A stretch of 39,699 nt of DNA from Labilibaculum manganireducens (GCF_002843385.1 NZ_MVDE01000044.1:1-39699); one strand, 5' to 3'; positions 8,412-17,842 are shown, numbered from the stretch's first letter. The notes: generated from the sequence alone by a model not told the origin. A program made the numbers and translations.

Positions 8412-8462
8412 AAAAAAACCGTCACCCCAAAATTGCCGAAAAATATCGGAATTGGAATGACG
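8412..8462 (-). terminator. terminator after the DPP-IV gene
   Basis: An imperfect long hairpin (8420-8462; CGTCA paired with TGACG at the base, CCGA with TCGG near the loop) is followed on the minus strand by seven T (8412-8418). It lies 33 nt after the stop of the peptidase gene and before the MATE start. Confidence 0.7.
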
Positions 8463-8494
8463 ATTTATTTATTTTTATAACTAACCAGCCTCTC

Positions 8495-10651
8495 TTATTT
8501 CAAATAATCATCAAAATAATTACTCACCTTTTGCTTTAAGTGAATACGATCACGCCCTCTTACATTGTGCTCGGCACAAGGATAAGGGAAATAATCAACC
8601 TGAACATTGTTTTTAATACACTCCCGGATAAAATTTAAACTATGCTGCCATAGCACAGTATTATCAATTGCGCCCTGACAGATCAATAGTTTTCCTTTCA
8701 AATCTTTTGCTTTTGCAAGTAAGGAGGTCATAGCATATCCTTCCGGATTCTCTTCCGGAGTATCCATATAACGCTCTCCGTACATCACTTCGTACCATTT
8801 CCAGTCAATTACCGGACCACCGGCTACAGCAACTTTAAATACATCCGGGTAATTTGTAATTAAGGAAATGGTCATAAAACCGCCATAACTCCATCCATGA
8901 ACGCCAATACGATCAGCATCAACATAGGGTAATGATTTTAAAAACTCTACACCTTTCATTTGATCAGCCATTTCGGGTTGACCGCACTGACGGTGGATAA
9001 TGGCTTCAAACTCTTTTCCTCTATTTGCTGAACCTCTATTATCCAAAACATAGATTAAATAGCCATTCTGAGCCATATATTGCTCCCATAAACGGGAACC
9101 TCCCAACCAATTATCAGTTACCAATTGCGCATGCGGCCCCCCGTAAACGTAAACCACCACCGGATATTTTTTATTTGGATCGAAATCTGCTGGTTTAACC
9201 ATTCTATAATGCAGATCAGTTTTTTCATCTGCGGATTTTATGGTACCCAAAGTTATTTCACCCAAATCATGATCAGTCAGCTTATTTTCAGCATTCACCA
9301 ATTCCTTTATCACTTTGCCTTTTGCATCAGCAATATTGATTTTTCGCGGCACATTTAAACTGCTGTAATTATCAATAATAAATTTACCATCGGCACTTGG
9401 TTGAACTGCATGAGTTCCTTCCTCTGTTGTTAAGCGAATTCGCTTGCCCGTTTTTAAATTCAATTTATATGCATGTCTTTCAATAGGACTCACTTCCGTT
9501 GATACAAAAAACAGGTTCTTTTCTGATTTATCAAAACCCAAAATTTCCGTAATTTCCCAATCACCTGATGTCAATTGTTTGATCAATTTTCCATCCGTAT
9601 CGTACAAATAAGCATGATTAAAACCATCCCGGTTATTGGTCTGATAAATAAATTGATTTGGATTATTTTTTAAGAAAATCAATTCATGGGAAGGTTCTAC
9701 CCAGCGATCATCTTTTTCTTCGAATAGTGTTTTTACAAATTTACCTGTTGCTGCTTCGTATTTATTCAGTTTAGCATGATCCGAAGCACGGTTCAAAACC
9801 TGAATGTAAATAAATTTCCCATCTGACCCCCAAGTAATATTTGTCAAATATTGATCCGTTCCAAAATCATCAGGCTGAATCCATACTGTCGATTTCTCTT
9901 TCAGATTATAAATACCCAAACTCACCGTTTCGCTGCCCATGCCAGCCATCGGATATTTAATTTCCTTCAAATCGCCAACCCGTGTGTTGATATCTAATAA
10001 TGGAAATGTGGTAACATTACTTTCATCTTTCCGATAAAAAGCCAAACATTTTCCTTTTGGTCCCCAAAAAATTCCATCACTAATACCATATTCACTCCGG
10101 CTCACCGTCTGACCGTTAACCAAATTCTTATCCTGATCCGAAGTTACAGCCACTTCATTTCCATCTGCACCGCTTATATACAGATTATTCTCAATGGTAT
10201 ATGCAACAGATGAATTAACAGCACAAAATTCAGCATTTTCCGCCTTAGAGTTAATTTTCAATTGTGACACAAGCTTCTTATTGAGCAGATCGATTTGAAT
10301 AAAATTACCTTGATTATAATATTGAATCACATCATTACTTATCCATGAAAACCGCGGCAATCTGCTTAATTCTTTGTTTCCTGCCGATTTTAATATCACA
10401 TTTAAATCCGATAATGTAAAAATAATTTTAGCCTCTTCATCTGGTTCAGCCACCATAATTTCATTGTTTGAAACATAGGATATCAGATTACTTTCGCCTT
10501 TCCACGATAATTGAGATAAATTTTCAGGATAAAACTTTCCCCATTGTCCCAAAATAGCGTCTTCCATACTCAATTTCTTTGTTTGAGCATCTGCAGCAGT
10601 AAAAAGGGCACAAATGATTAGTAAATAGGTTAGAAGGAATACTCTTTTCAT
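8495..10651 (-). CDS. secreted dipeptidyl-peptidase IV-type S9 peptidase
   Basis: The chosen start at 10651 gives 718 aa with a signal peptide (MKRVFLLTYLLIICALFTAADA). A longer ATG at 10762 would add 37 residues ahead of that signal and cross the promoter, so it is rejected. Residues ~30-460 form the beta-propeller and ~480-718 the alpha/beta-hydrolase domain. The catalytic triad is S588 (GWSYGG), D663 (GAIDNTV) and H695 (AEHNV). The family removes Xaa-Pro/Ala dipeptides from peptides, here probably in the periplasm, which fits protein scavenging. No canonical DPP-IV double-Glu motif was located with certainty, so exact specificity is open. The gene is monocistronic with its own promoter and terminator. 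Confidence 0.93.
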   Translation of the reverse strand: MKRVFLLTYLLIICALFTAADAQTKKLSMEDAILGQWGKFYPENLSQLSWKGESNLISYVSNNEIMVAEPDEEAKIIFTLSDLNVILKSAGNKELSRLPRFSWISNDVIQYYNQGNFIQIDLLNKKLVSQLKINSKAENAEFCAVNSSVAYTIENNLYISGADGNEVAVTSDQDKNLVNGQTVSRSEYGISDGIFWGPKGKCLAFYRKDESNVTTFPLLDINTRVGDLKEIKYPMAGMGSETVSLGIYNLKEKSTVWIQPDDFGTDQYLTNITWGSDGKFIYIQVLNRASDHAKLNKYEAATGKFVKTLFEEKDDRWVEPSHELIFLKNNPNQFIYQTNNRDGFNHAYLYDTDGKLIKQLTSGDWEITEILGFDKSEKNLFFVSTEVSPIERHAYKLNLKTGKRIRLTTEEGTHAVQPSADGKFIIDNYSSLNVPRKINIADAKGKVIKELVNAENKLTDHDLGEITLGTIKSADEKTDLHYRMVKPADFDPNKKYPVVVYVYGGPHAQLVTDNWLGGSRLWEQYMAQNGYLIYVLDNRGSANRGKEFEAIIHRQCGQPEMADQMKGVEFLKSLPYVDADRIGVHGWSYGGFMTISLITNYPDVFKVAVAGGPVIDWKWYEVMYGERYMDTPEENPEGYAMTSLLAKAKDLKGKLLICQGAIDNTVLWQHSLNFIRECIKNNVQVDYFPYPCAEHNVRGRDRIHLKQKVSNYFDDYLK

Positions 10652-10696
10652 AGTGTTTTTTGTTGTTGTTATATTTCTTTTCAAAAAATTCGTCTC

Positions 10697-10704
10697 CAAA
10701 TGTA
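10697..10704 (-). promoter_or_regulatory. -7 promoter element of the DPP-IV gene
   Basis: TACATTTG on the minus strand matches TAnnTTTG exactly and gives a leader of about 40 nt before the ATG at 10651. No good -33 TTG is seen at the normal spacing. Confidence 0.55.
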
Positions 10705-10830
10705 TCCTTTTTAGTAGAAATAGAGTAATAATGAAAGAATAATTAACCGAGACAATCACCAATTACTTTGAACAAAATCCAAAGTAAGATCGAAAAACTC
10801 AATCAATAGTAAATTCGCAAAACGAATCAG

Positions 10831-10847
10831 TAGTGTAGCATACACTA
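10831..10847. promoter_or_regulatory. perfect inverted repeat upstream of ABC operon
   Basis: TAGTGTA and TACACTA are exact inverse repeats around GCA. The site ends 3 bp before the -33 box of the operon promoter and lies about 130 bp before the divergent DPP-IV promoter, so it could bind a dimeric regulator of the ABC operon. Confidence 0.35.
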
Positions 10848-10850
10848 AGC

Positions 10851-10881
10851 TTTGAGAAGTAGTTTATTCTTTCTAAATTGG
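10851..10881 (+). promoter_or_regulatory. promoter of the ABC transporter operon
   Basis: TTTG at 10851-10854 and TAAATTGG at 10874-10881 are 19 nt apart, the standard Bacteroidota -33/-7 spacing; the -7 differs from TAnnTTTG at one base. The leader to the ATG at 10907 would be about 20 nt. Confidence 0.5.
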
Positions 10882-10906
10882 CTTAATAAATTTTAAGTTA
10901 TACAAT

Positions 10907-11839
10907 ATGCCGAAGAACAAAATACCAAACAGTATTAAATTTCTTATTTTAATCTCTATTGCTGCAATCGTAACATTTTTTATTTTACGCAAAAATAAGA
11001 CTGAGAATGATGTTGCCGCTGACGAGATCGCTGCAGAAGCTGCTATCATGGAAGATATAGATCAGTCTGCGAATATTTTTAAATACAATAATATTCTCTT
11101 CAGTCTGCCATCTCCGTATCAAATCTCATTGCTTCTTGAGCAATCGGGAATTCCTTACAATAAAGATTTATTGCATACCACAAGCAAAGCAAGCGACTAT
11201 GTTGAAAATTTTAGTAAAGCTGTAAATTTCGGCATTTACGGATCTGATTTAGGATACATTAACATCTATCGTCAAACTCAGGATGCAGCAAGTTATTTTG
11301 CGGTTTTAAAAATCATTTCTCAGGAAATTGGATTATACAACGCAATGGATAAACCTACAATTGAACGTATTGAGAAAAATATTGAAAATAGAGACTCTTT
11401 GCTCGTTATTGTAAGTACTACCTATCGTAAAATCGATAATTATTTAAAAGCCAATGACAGAGAAAATACCGGAGCTTTAATCTTAGCAGGTGGTTGGATA
11501 GAATCGGTTTATATTCTAACCCAACAAATCAAGACGAGTCCAAACAAAGAATTAATGACTCGGATTTCAGAGCAGAAAAGACCTCTTGAGAATTTAATAA
11601 AACTTTTAGTACCCTATTCCAATGAATCTAAAGACTTCTATTTTTTGGTTGATCGATTGATCGATTTAGCCTACACATTTGATGAAATAGAAGATAAATA
11701 CACATATATTCCTCCAATTACTGATGCTAAAAACAAACTGACAATTGTAAAAAGCAAATCTGAATTGGTGATGAATAAAGAACAATTAGCTTCAATTACT
11801 GATAAAGTAAGTGTTATTCGTAACTACATCATCAAGTAA
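10907..11839 (+). CDS. membrane-anchored helical protein, ABC operon gene 1
   Basis: The 310-aa protein has a basic N-terminus, one membrane segment (about 11-26, FLILISIAAIVTFFIL) and a long helical domain facing the periplasm or cell surface, with an Ala/Glu-rich acidic linker at about 34-50. No cysteine follows the hydrophobic segment, so it is a membrane anchor rather than a lipoprotein. No known family was recognised. It is the first gene of an operon with a small secreted protein 20 nt downstream and a large ABC transporter, so it is probably an accessory component of that system. Confidence is high that it is coding and low for function. Confidence 0.75.
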   Translation: MPKNKIPNSIKFLILISIAAIVTFFILRKNKTENDVAADEIAAEAAIMEDIDQSANIFKYNNILFSLPSPYQISLLLEQSGIPYNKDLLHTTSKASDYVENFSKAVNFGIYGSDLGYINIYRQTQDAASYFAVLKIISQEIGLYNAMDKPTIERIEKNIENRDSLLVIVSTTYRKIDNYLKANDRENTGALILAGGWIESVYILTQQIKTSPNKELMTRISEQKRPLENLIKLLVPYSNESKDFYFLVDRLIDLAYTFDEIEDKYTYIPPITDAKNKLTIVKSKSELVMNKEQLASITDKVSVIRNYIIK

Positions 11840-11859
11840 TCCATTAAAAAAAACGACTT

Positions 11860-12279
11860 ATGAATCGCTTCTATACCCTTATTCTTATATTATTATTTAC
11901 AGGTCTTAGCCTTCACTCTAATGCGCAATCGGATATTACATTGCAAAACTGCACAAAATATCTGGAACCTGAATTTATATCCGATGGCCAACAATATAAA
12001 GCCCTTCTATCGGGTGGTGAAGTTGCTGAATTTCACACAACCTTTTATGCCAATAACTATTACCGAATTGTAGGAGCCACTGGCAAAATGGAAAAAAATG
12101 TAATCTTCTCAATTTACGATGAGGAAAATCATTTGCTTTTTTCCAATAAGGATCATAAGAACTCGCCTTACTGGGATTTTCAATTTACCAACTCGATAAA
12201 TTGTACCATTGAAGCCAAATTAAATCAGAAAGAAGTAACATCCGGATTTGTCCTTCTCCTAATCGGATTTAAACAATAA
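11860..12279 (+). CDS. small secreted protein, ABC operon gene 2
   Basis: The 139-aa protein has a clear signal peptide (MNRFYTLILILLFTGLSLHSNAQ) and a predicted beta-rich mature domain of about 115 residues with two cysteines (NCTKY and NCTIE) that could form a disulfide. The mature part contains EVAEFHTTFYANNYYRIVG, a pattern seen in small Bacteroidota envelope proteins without assigned function. It is translated 20 nt after gene 1 and 46 nt before the ABC transporter, which suggests a periplasmic partner of the transporter. No known family was recognised. Confidence 0.75.
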   Translation: MNRFYTLILILLFTGLSLHSNAQSDITLQNCTKYLEPEFISDGQQYKALLSGGEVAEFHTTFYANNYYRIVGATGKMEKNVIFSIYDEENHLLFSNKDHKNSPYWDFQFTNSINCTIEAKLNQKEVTSGFVLLLIGFKQ

Positions 12280-12325
12280 TATCCGTTCACCTCTTCTCAC
12301 AACACACCACTAACTTTCACATTCT

Positions 12326-15300
12326 ATGAGTGAACGAATTCTTAAGGCTTTAATGCAGCTATTTGCAATCATTGCTCACCCAAAAAGTTCAGCAATTGAA
12401 AGGCGAAGAATGGTTTCCAAATATCTCAAGCAACAACTTGATCAAGAAACTGCTGAGGAATATCTTAGCTTATATGATCAACACTATGAGGCTAACCAGA
12501 AGCGTACTACAAGAACCACAAAAATTAAAAAATACACTTCGGCAAGCTCGGTGAGAGTGCTTCGCATATGCACCGAAATAAACGAAGAACTCATTGTCCG
12601 TCAAAAGGTTATTGTCCTCATTCAGTTGTTGGAATTCCTAAAATTGGAAAAAGAAATTAGTGATCAAGAATTCGCATTTGTTGAAACTGTTGCAGAAACC
12701 TTTAACCTTCCTCTTGGAAGTTATGATCGATTAAAGAATTTTGTTCTAAATGATTTCGATGAAATCACCCGATCCGTACGTTTACTTACCGTTAGTAATG
12801 AGAACAAAGTATTTGAAGTAGGAGAACATTATTATGCTGAAGGTTTCGTAGGTGAAATTAAAATTCTTCGTCTTAAGCGAGTAGATATGTTCGTGTTGCG
12901 ATTCAAGGGAATTGAAGAGCTAATCATGAACGGGCAGAATCTTAATCCGGAGAGAGTACATCTTTTAACTCAAGGTTCATCCATACGAAATCCGAAAATT
13001 AATCCGATTTATTTTAGTGATATTGCCACTACTTTTCATCGCGATCAGGAACACAAAAGGGTTGTATTCGAAGCCAAAAATATTGAATACCGGTTTAAAG
13101 AAAATAATATTGGTATTCATGATCTTTCTTTCAAGGAAGAGTCAGGAAAAATGGTTGGCATTATCGGATCAAGTGGTGCAGGTAAAACAACGCTTTTAAA
13201 TGTTTTAAATGGGTCAGAAAATCCCAGTGATGGAATTGTTGAGATTAATGGATACAACATTGTAGCCGATAAATCCCAATTGGAAGGTGTTGTTGGTCAT
13301 GTTTCGCAGGATGACTTATTAATAGAATCGCTTACTGTTTTCGAAAATCTATATTTTAATGCCAAACTTTGCTTCGACAAATACAGCACTTTTCAACTAA
13401 TTAGAATTGTATTGAACTTACTTAAAGATCTAGGCTTGTACGATGCCCGAAATCTTAAAGTGGGAAATCCATTGGATAAAAAAATCAGCGGCGGACAGCG
13501 AAAGCGGTTAAATATTGCTTTGGAATTGATTCGTGAACCTTCCGTATTATTTCTTGATGAACCAACTTCAGGTTTATCATCGAGAGATTCGGCAAAGATT
13601 ATGGATCTTCTTAAAAATTTAGCATTAAAAGGGAAGTTGATTTTTGTCGTAATACATCAACCGTCTTCGGATATATTTAAAATGTTCGATCGCTTGTTAA
13701 TTTTGGATACTGGTGGTTATCTGATTTTTAACGGGAACCCACTTGATGCGATAACCTATTTCAAATCGCAAACAATGCGGGCAAATCGCACCGAGAGTGA
13801 ATGCTCATCATGCGGTAACGTTGATGCTGACCAGATTTTTAATATTATTGAATCTGAGGTGTTGGATGAATACGGTAATCCTACACAGGTTAGAAAGGTA
13901 TCTCCAATTCAATGGTATAAAAAATATCACGAATATGTCGGTGTGAACAAGTCTATTGAGGATACAACAGAACTTCCTCCGGTAACATTCAAAATTCCAA
14001 ATATCTTTAAACAATTTAGTGTATTTGTAAAAAGGGATGTAATTTCCAAACTGGCGAACCGCCAATACTTATTTATTAATTTATTTGAAACACCATTATT
14101 GGCATTTCTTTTAAGCTATATTATTAAATTTTACAATATTGATGTTGCCAATGATTTAGGTTATACATTTAGTAACAACAGCAACCTTCCCGTTTATCTT
14201 TTTATGTCGGTAATCGTTGCTCTGTTTATTGGCTTAACTCTTAGTGCTGAGGAAATTATTAAAGATCGAAAAATTCTTAAAAGGGAACGGTTTTTAAACT
14301 TAAGCAAGTTTAGTTATCTACTTTCAAAAATTGTTATTCTGTTCTCCATATCAGCCTTTCAAGCCTTTTTATTTACGATAATAGGTAATTCTATTCTGGA
14401 AATTAAAGGAATGTTTTTTGAATATTGGCTTGCTCTGTTCAGTGCCTGGTGTTTTGCGAACATGCTTGGTTTAATCATATCTGACAGTTTTAAAACTGTG
14501 ATTACCATTTACATTTTAATTCCTTTTATCTTAATACCACAGCTAATTTTAAGTGGTATAATTGTAAAATTTGATAAACTTAATCCAACCATTTCGACAC
14601 CGAATAATATTCCCTGGTATGGTGAAATAATAACTGCTCGTTGGGCTTATGAAGCTTTAGCTGTAAAACAATACAAAGACAACGAATATATGGCTAATTT
14701 TTACGTCTACGAAAAGTTAATGAGTAAAGCAGATTATCGTAAAAATTATTGGCTTCCTATACTTAAGAACAAATTAAATACCAGCGAACGATATCTTAAA
14801 TTACCAGATAAAAAGAAGGAACTTGCCGAAAATTTATTACTCCTTCATAACGAACTTTCGATAGAAGATCTTGATCAAATTGCAATTCCATTTGATAACT
14901 TAGATCAACTCAATCCTCAAAAATTAAACGCTGACGTTATTAAAGCGACTCGGGAGTATTTTAGTAAATTGAACCGATACTACATCAATTTATACAACGT
15001 CTCGAATCGTAAAAAGGATGAACGCTTAACCAAGTTGCAAAAAGGATTTTTAGACAAGCAGGCATTTGTGAACATGAAAAAATCATACACGAATGATGGC
15101 CTTACTGAGTTTGTTAGAAATTCGAACGATATCGAACGAATTATTGAATACAAAGGGAAATTATTCCAAAAAATTGATCCTATTTACAGGAATCCAGAAG
15201 GAAGTTTTATTAAAGCACACTTTTATGCTCCTCAGAAAAGGGTATTTGGACAATATTTCGACACTTACTGGGTAAATATCATCGTTATTTGGCTCTCGAC

Positions 15301-15394
15301 ATTTTCGCTGTATATTATTCTGTATTATAGCTTATTCAAGAAACTATTAGGTGTTTTTGATCAAAAATTTAACAAGAAAAAATACGAACGATAA
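12326..15394 (+). CDS. ABC transporter, fused ATPase and ABCG-like permease with TerB-like N-terminus
   Basis: The 1022-aa fusion has, in order, a helical N-terminal region (about 1-145) resembling TerB-like domains, a small beta region, an ATPase domain (about 245-470) and an ABC-2/ABCG-type membrane domain (about 570-760 with a last helix near 985-1005). The ATPase is intact: Walker A GSSGAGKTT (281-289), signature SGGQRKR (388-394), Walker B VLFLDEP (407-413) and H-loop H444. CSSC at 493-496 could bind metal. A long soluble insert of about 200 residues sits before the last helix. ATPase-before-permease order is typical of ABCG exporters, so export is likely; the substrate is unknown. It ends the operon at a strong terminator. 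Confidence 0.9.
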   Translation: MSERILKALMQLFAIIAHPKSSAIERRRMVSKYLKQQLDQETAEEYLSLYDQHYEANQKRTTRTTKIKKYTSASSVRVLRICTEINEELIVRQKVIVLIQLLEFLKLEKEISDQEFAFVETVAETFNLPLGSYDRLKNFVLNDFDEITRSVRLLTVSNENKVFEVGEHYYAEGFVGEIKILRLKRVDMFVLRFKGIEELIMNGQNLNPERVHLLTQGSSIRNPKINPIYFSDIATTFHRDQEHKRVVFEAKNIEYRFKENNIGIHDLSFKEESGKMVGIIGSSGAGKTTLLNVLNGSENPSDGIVEINGYNIVADKSQLEGVVGHVSQDDLLIESLTVFENLYFNAKLCFDKYSTFQLIRIVLNLLKDLGLYDARNLKVGNPLDKKISGGQRKRLNIALELIREPSVLFLDEPTSGLSSRDSAKIMDLLKNLALKGKLIFVVIHQPSSDIFKMFDRLLILDTGGYLIFNGNPLDAITYFKSQTMRANRTESECSSCGNVDADQIFNIIESEVLDEYGNPTQVRKVSPIQWYKKYHEYVGVNKSIEDTTELPPVTFKIPNIFKQFSVFVKRDVISKLANRQYLFINLFETPLLAFLLSYIIKFYNIDVANDLGYTFSNNSNLPVYLFMSVIVALFIGLTLSAEEIIKDRKILKRERFLNLSKFSYLLSKIVILFSISAFQAFLFTIIGNSILEIKGMFFEYWLALFSAWCFANMLGLIISDSFKTVITIYILIPFILIPQLILSGIIVKFDKLNPTISTPNNIPWYGEIITARWAYEALAVKQYKDNEYMANFYVYEKLMSKADYRKNYWLPILKNKLNTSERYLKLPDKKKELAENLLLLHNELSIEDLDQIAIPFDNLDQLNPQKLNADVIKATREYFSKLNRYYINLYNVSNRKKDERLTKLQKGFLDKQAFVNMKKSYTNDGLTEFVRNSNDIERIIEYKGKLFQKIDPIYRNPEGSFIKAHFYAPQKRVFGQYFDTYWVNIIVIWLSTFSLYIILYYSLFKKLLGVFDQKFNKKKYER

Positions 15395-15451
15395 ATCTTC
15401 AAAAATCGATTTATCAAATTCAAAAAAAGCCTGATTTCAATTCATAAAAAA

Positions 15452-15473
15452 ACCGCAAGTGAAAACTTGCGGT
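15452..15473. terminator. bidirectional terminator
   Basis: ACCGCAAGT (15452-15460) and ACTTGCGGT (15465-15473) form a 9-bp stem with a GAAA loop, preceded by A runs and followed by TTTTT. It serves the ABC operon on the plus strand and siaB-siaC on the minus strand. Confidence 0.9.
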
Positions 15474-15494
15474 TTTTATATATCTTAAAATATA

Positions 15495-15872
15495 CTATTC
15501 TTCTTCTATCATTGTAAATGGAATCTTAATAATAGACTGATAATCTTCACCAGCCTCCAACATATCTTCATCATCCGCTTCATAATACCAGTTAATTCCA
15601 ACCTTTTGTCCACGCTTAAATATAACTTCAAGCTTTTTAAAGACATCCAGCAAGCATTTCGAAGAGCTGGTATTAAAATACTCAAGTCTAATATTTACGA
15701 TCGTAGCTTCCTTTGGTTCATTAATGTAGGTATCAAGCCACTCAATAATTGGCTTATAAAAATCTAAGGAATTCTCTGGAATTGATCGCCCGGAAATTAA
15801 AAAAGAACCTTCATCTCCATCAAAATTTATGTTTGGTGTTTTAGGGCTACCTTCTATAATAAGTGAATTCAT
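15495..15872 (-). CDS. siaC: SiaC family regulatory phosphoprotein (DUF1987)
   Basis: The 125-aa protein matches SiaC. The phosphorylation motif EYFNTSSSKCLLD places the acceptor at T68, the same number as Thr68 of Pseudomonas aeruginosa SiaC. In that system SiaB phosphorylates SiaC and the PP2C phosphatase SiaA removes the phosphate; unphosphorylated SiaC activates a diguanylate cyclase. Here siaC follows siaB by 22 nt in one operon. No diguanylate cyclase or siaA is adjacent; the nearest PP2C candidate in the window is at 34322. The downstream target in Bacteroidota is unknown. Confidence 0.93.
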   Translation of the reverse strand: MNSLIIEGSPKTPNINFDGDEGSFLISGRSIPENSLDFYKPIIEWLDTYINEPKEATIVNIRLEYFNTSSSKCLLDVFKKLEVIFKRGQKVGINWYYEADDEDMLEAGEDYQSIIKIPFTMIEEE

Positions 15873-15894
15873 GAAAATCTATTTTTGATTGTTA

Positions 15895-16434
15895 TTAAAT
15901 AATTACATCTATAGCAAGAAACAAAAAATTAGGGTTGTATTGAAAAAACTGATACTCCATATTATTGCCACTCTTTCTTGCAATGTCAACCATTCCTAGT
16001 CCGCCACCACCCTTTTCAGAGAATTGGTCGTTTTCTAAGATAATCCTATATAAACTTTGAGTTTCTGTCGAAGACAATGTATTAATTTGATCAATTCTAT
16101 CTCGAATAAGTCTTAATCCATCAATTTTAATAAAATTCCCTGCACAAATTCTGTACTGATTTCCTTCATCACGTAAAATTAAAACACCAAATTTTTCATA
16201 GGAAACATCTAATTCAGAAGGAACCTCACCATGGTGATGTAAATTCTGAACCAGTTCAACCAATACATTAAAAACTTTCTTGAAAAGCTTTGGTGGTTCA
16301 TTTCTATCTTTCAAAATTTGTTCAATCGAGTGTAAAATATCAGTAACATCCTCATCTTCAATCCGCCCCATATAGTCGAAAATAGCATCTTCATCTATTT
16401 TTTCGGAATACCACTGGTTTAGATCAAAGTTCAT
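15895..16434 (-). CDS. siaB: SiaB family protein kinase
   Basis: The 179-aa protein belongs to the SiaB/DUF6272 kinases of the GHKL ATPase fold. The N-box is ELVQNLHHHG with N64 as the magnesium ligand, and the ATP-lid glycines are KGGGGLGM (141-148). It should phosphorylate SiaC on T68 in a partner switch comparable to anti-sigma kinases such as SpoIIAB/RsbW. The gene is first of the siaB-siaC pair, with a -7 promoter element about 30 nt upstream. The usual third partner, SiaA, is not next to it. Confidence 0.92.
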   Translation of the reverse strand: MNFDLNQWYSEKIDEDAIFDYMGRIEDEDVTDILHSIEQILKDRNEPPKLFKKVFNVLVELVQNLHHHGEVPSELDVSYEKFGVLILRDEGNQYRICAGNFIKIDGLRLIRDRIDQINTLSSTETQSLYRIILENDQFSEKGGGGLGMVDIARKSGNNMEYQFFQYNPNFLFLAIDVII

Positions 16435-16463
16435 AAATAATATAATTATTGTTACCCGCTGGA

Positions 16464-16471
16464 CAAATATA
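16464..16471 (-). promoter_or_regulatory. -7 promoter element of siaB-siaC
   Basis: TATATTTG on the minus strand matches TAnnTTTG exactly and sits 30 nt before the siaB ATG. No matching -33 box was found. Confidence 0.5.
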
Positions 16472-16516
16472 ATAAAATATCGTTGAGCTGATGAGATATG
16501 GAATCAATTTTCCTAA

Positions 16517-17680
16517 TTACTCCTTTTTATATCTTTCGTTCTTTTTTCCGTCGAACATTGAATATTTTTGAAATTTACATTCCAATGGACCATTGAACAG
16601 CGTTATTTTTCGGGAAGGACGCAATCCAATGCTATGGAAGCACTCTTCAGAGTAACTCAATATCCATGCATCATATCCAGCAAAATTGTGCTTTAAACGC
16701 TCTCCAATCATAGAATACAATCCTTCCAAATCCTTAATTTTCAGTCTCTCACCATAAGGTGGATTTGTAATCATCAAACCTTTCTCTATAGGTGGAACAA
16801 ATTGCTGGAATGGAGTAATTTTCAAATCAATTTTTCTTCGCAAGCCCGCATTTCTAATGTTTGCTTCGGCAATCTCCACTGCTTTATCAGAAATGTCTGA
16901 ACCCATTATTTTCCCTTCAAATTCTACTTCAGTTTCTTCGTTATAGATATCTTCCCACATATCTTCGTCATATTCTTTCCATTTTTGAAAAGCAAATTCT
17001 TTGCGATACAATCCAGGAGGAATATTATATGCAATAAGAGCGGCTTCAATTAAAAGGGTACCCGAACCACACATAGGGTCAATAAAATTCATCTTTTTAT
17101 CCCAATCAGATAACAAGATCATACCTGCGGCCATAACTTCATTAAGAGGAGCTGCTGTTTCTGCAACACGATACCCTCTTTTGTGTAATGATTCTCCGGA
17201 GCTATCAAGAGAAACAGTACAGGTATTTTTATCGATATGAATATTAATTCTTAGGGTTGGATTAACCACCCGAACATTTGGACGATCTCCAATCTTGTCG
17301 AAGAATTGGTCAACAATAGCATCTTTTACACGATAGGTTACAAACTTAGAGTGTTTGAAATCTTCTGAACTTACAGTACTGTCAATGGCAATTGTTTCAC
17401 GATGTGTGATGTACTCGCTCCAGTCTATCTCCTGAATCCCTTTGTACAACTCATCTGTGTCCTTAGCATTAAATTTATGGATTGGTTTCAAAACCCGGGT
17501 TGCTGTTCTCAAATGAAGATTTGCTTTATAAATTAAGCTTTTATCTCCAACAAAGCTCACAGCTCGCTTTAAGATTCTAATCTCTTCTGCACCTAATTGT
17601 TCCAACTCATGAAACAATACTTCCTCTAACCCTTGAAAGGTTTTTGCAATTAATCTGAATTTACCCGAGTCTGTTTTCAA
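16517..17680 (-). CDS. rlmL: THUMP-domain RNA guanine-N2-methyltransferase, RlmL-like
   Basis: The 387-aa protein has a THUMP region (about 10-160) and a class I SAM-dependent methyltransferase domain with motif I DPMCGSGT (201-208), acidic motif SDIS (261-264) and the amino-methylating motif NPPYGERL (306-313). The length and order match the N-terminal half of E. coli RlmL, which makes m2G2445 in 23S rRNA; the second (RlmK) half is absent, as is usual in Bacteroidota. The substrate is inferred from family, not seen. It ends 82 nt from the siaB start and is probably monocistronic with its own upstream -7 element. Confidence 0.9.
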   Translation of the reverse strand: MKTDSGKFRLIAKTFQGLEEVLFHELEQLGAEEIRILKRAVSFVGDKSLIYKANLHLRTATRVLKPIHKFNAKDTDELYKGIQEIDWSEYITHRETIAIDSTVSSEDFKHSKFVTYRVKDAIVDQFFDKIGDRPNVRVVNPTLRINIHIDKNTCTVSLDSSGESLHKRGYRVAETAAPLNEVMAAGMILLSDWDKKMNFIDPMCGSGTLLIEAALIAYNIPPGLYRKEFAFQKWKEYDEDMWEDIYNEETEVEFEGKIMGSDISDKAVEIAEANIRNAGLRRKIDLKITPFQQFVPPIEKGLMITNPPYGERLKIKDLEGLYSMIGERLKHNFAGYDAWILSYSEECFHSIGLRPSRKITLFNGPLECKFQKYSMFDGKKNERYKKE

Positions 17681-17785
17681 AACTTTCTTTTTTTAATGTC
17701 TCTTAATTATTTCAAATAACGGTTACAAGAAAAACAATTCCTTATTCATTTCAAAAACCAAAGCTTTCGATCCGCATTTCGGCTA

Positions 17786-17793
17786 CAAAATTA
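17786..17793 (-). promoter_or_regulatory. possible -7 element of rlmL-like gene
   Basis: TAATTTTG on the minus strand matches TAnnTTTG exactly, about 105 nt before the ATG. The long leader and lack of -33 box make this tentative. Confidence 0.3.
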
Positions 17794-17842
17794 ATCTTTA
17801 GCTCTTAAAAACATAGGTTTTCGAGAAGATATTAATAAAAAA

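Noticed and set aside
8420-8462. Long hairpin as a REP-type repeat element
   Set aside because: No second copy was noticed in the window and the T-run after the stem explains it as a terminator.
10652-10762. N-terminal extension of the DPP-IV gene to the ATG at 10762
   Set aside because: It would place 37 residues before a perfect signal peptide and put the start codon upstream of the TACATTTG promoter element.
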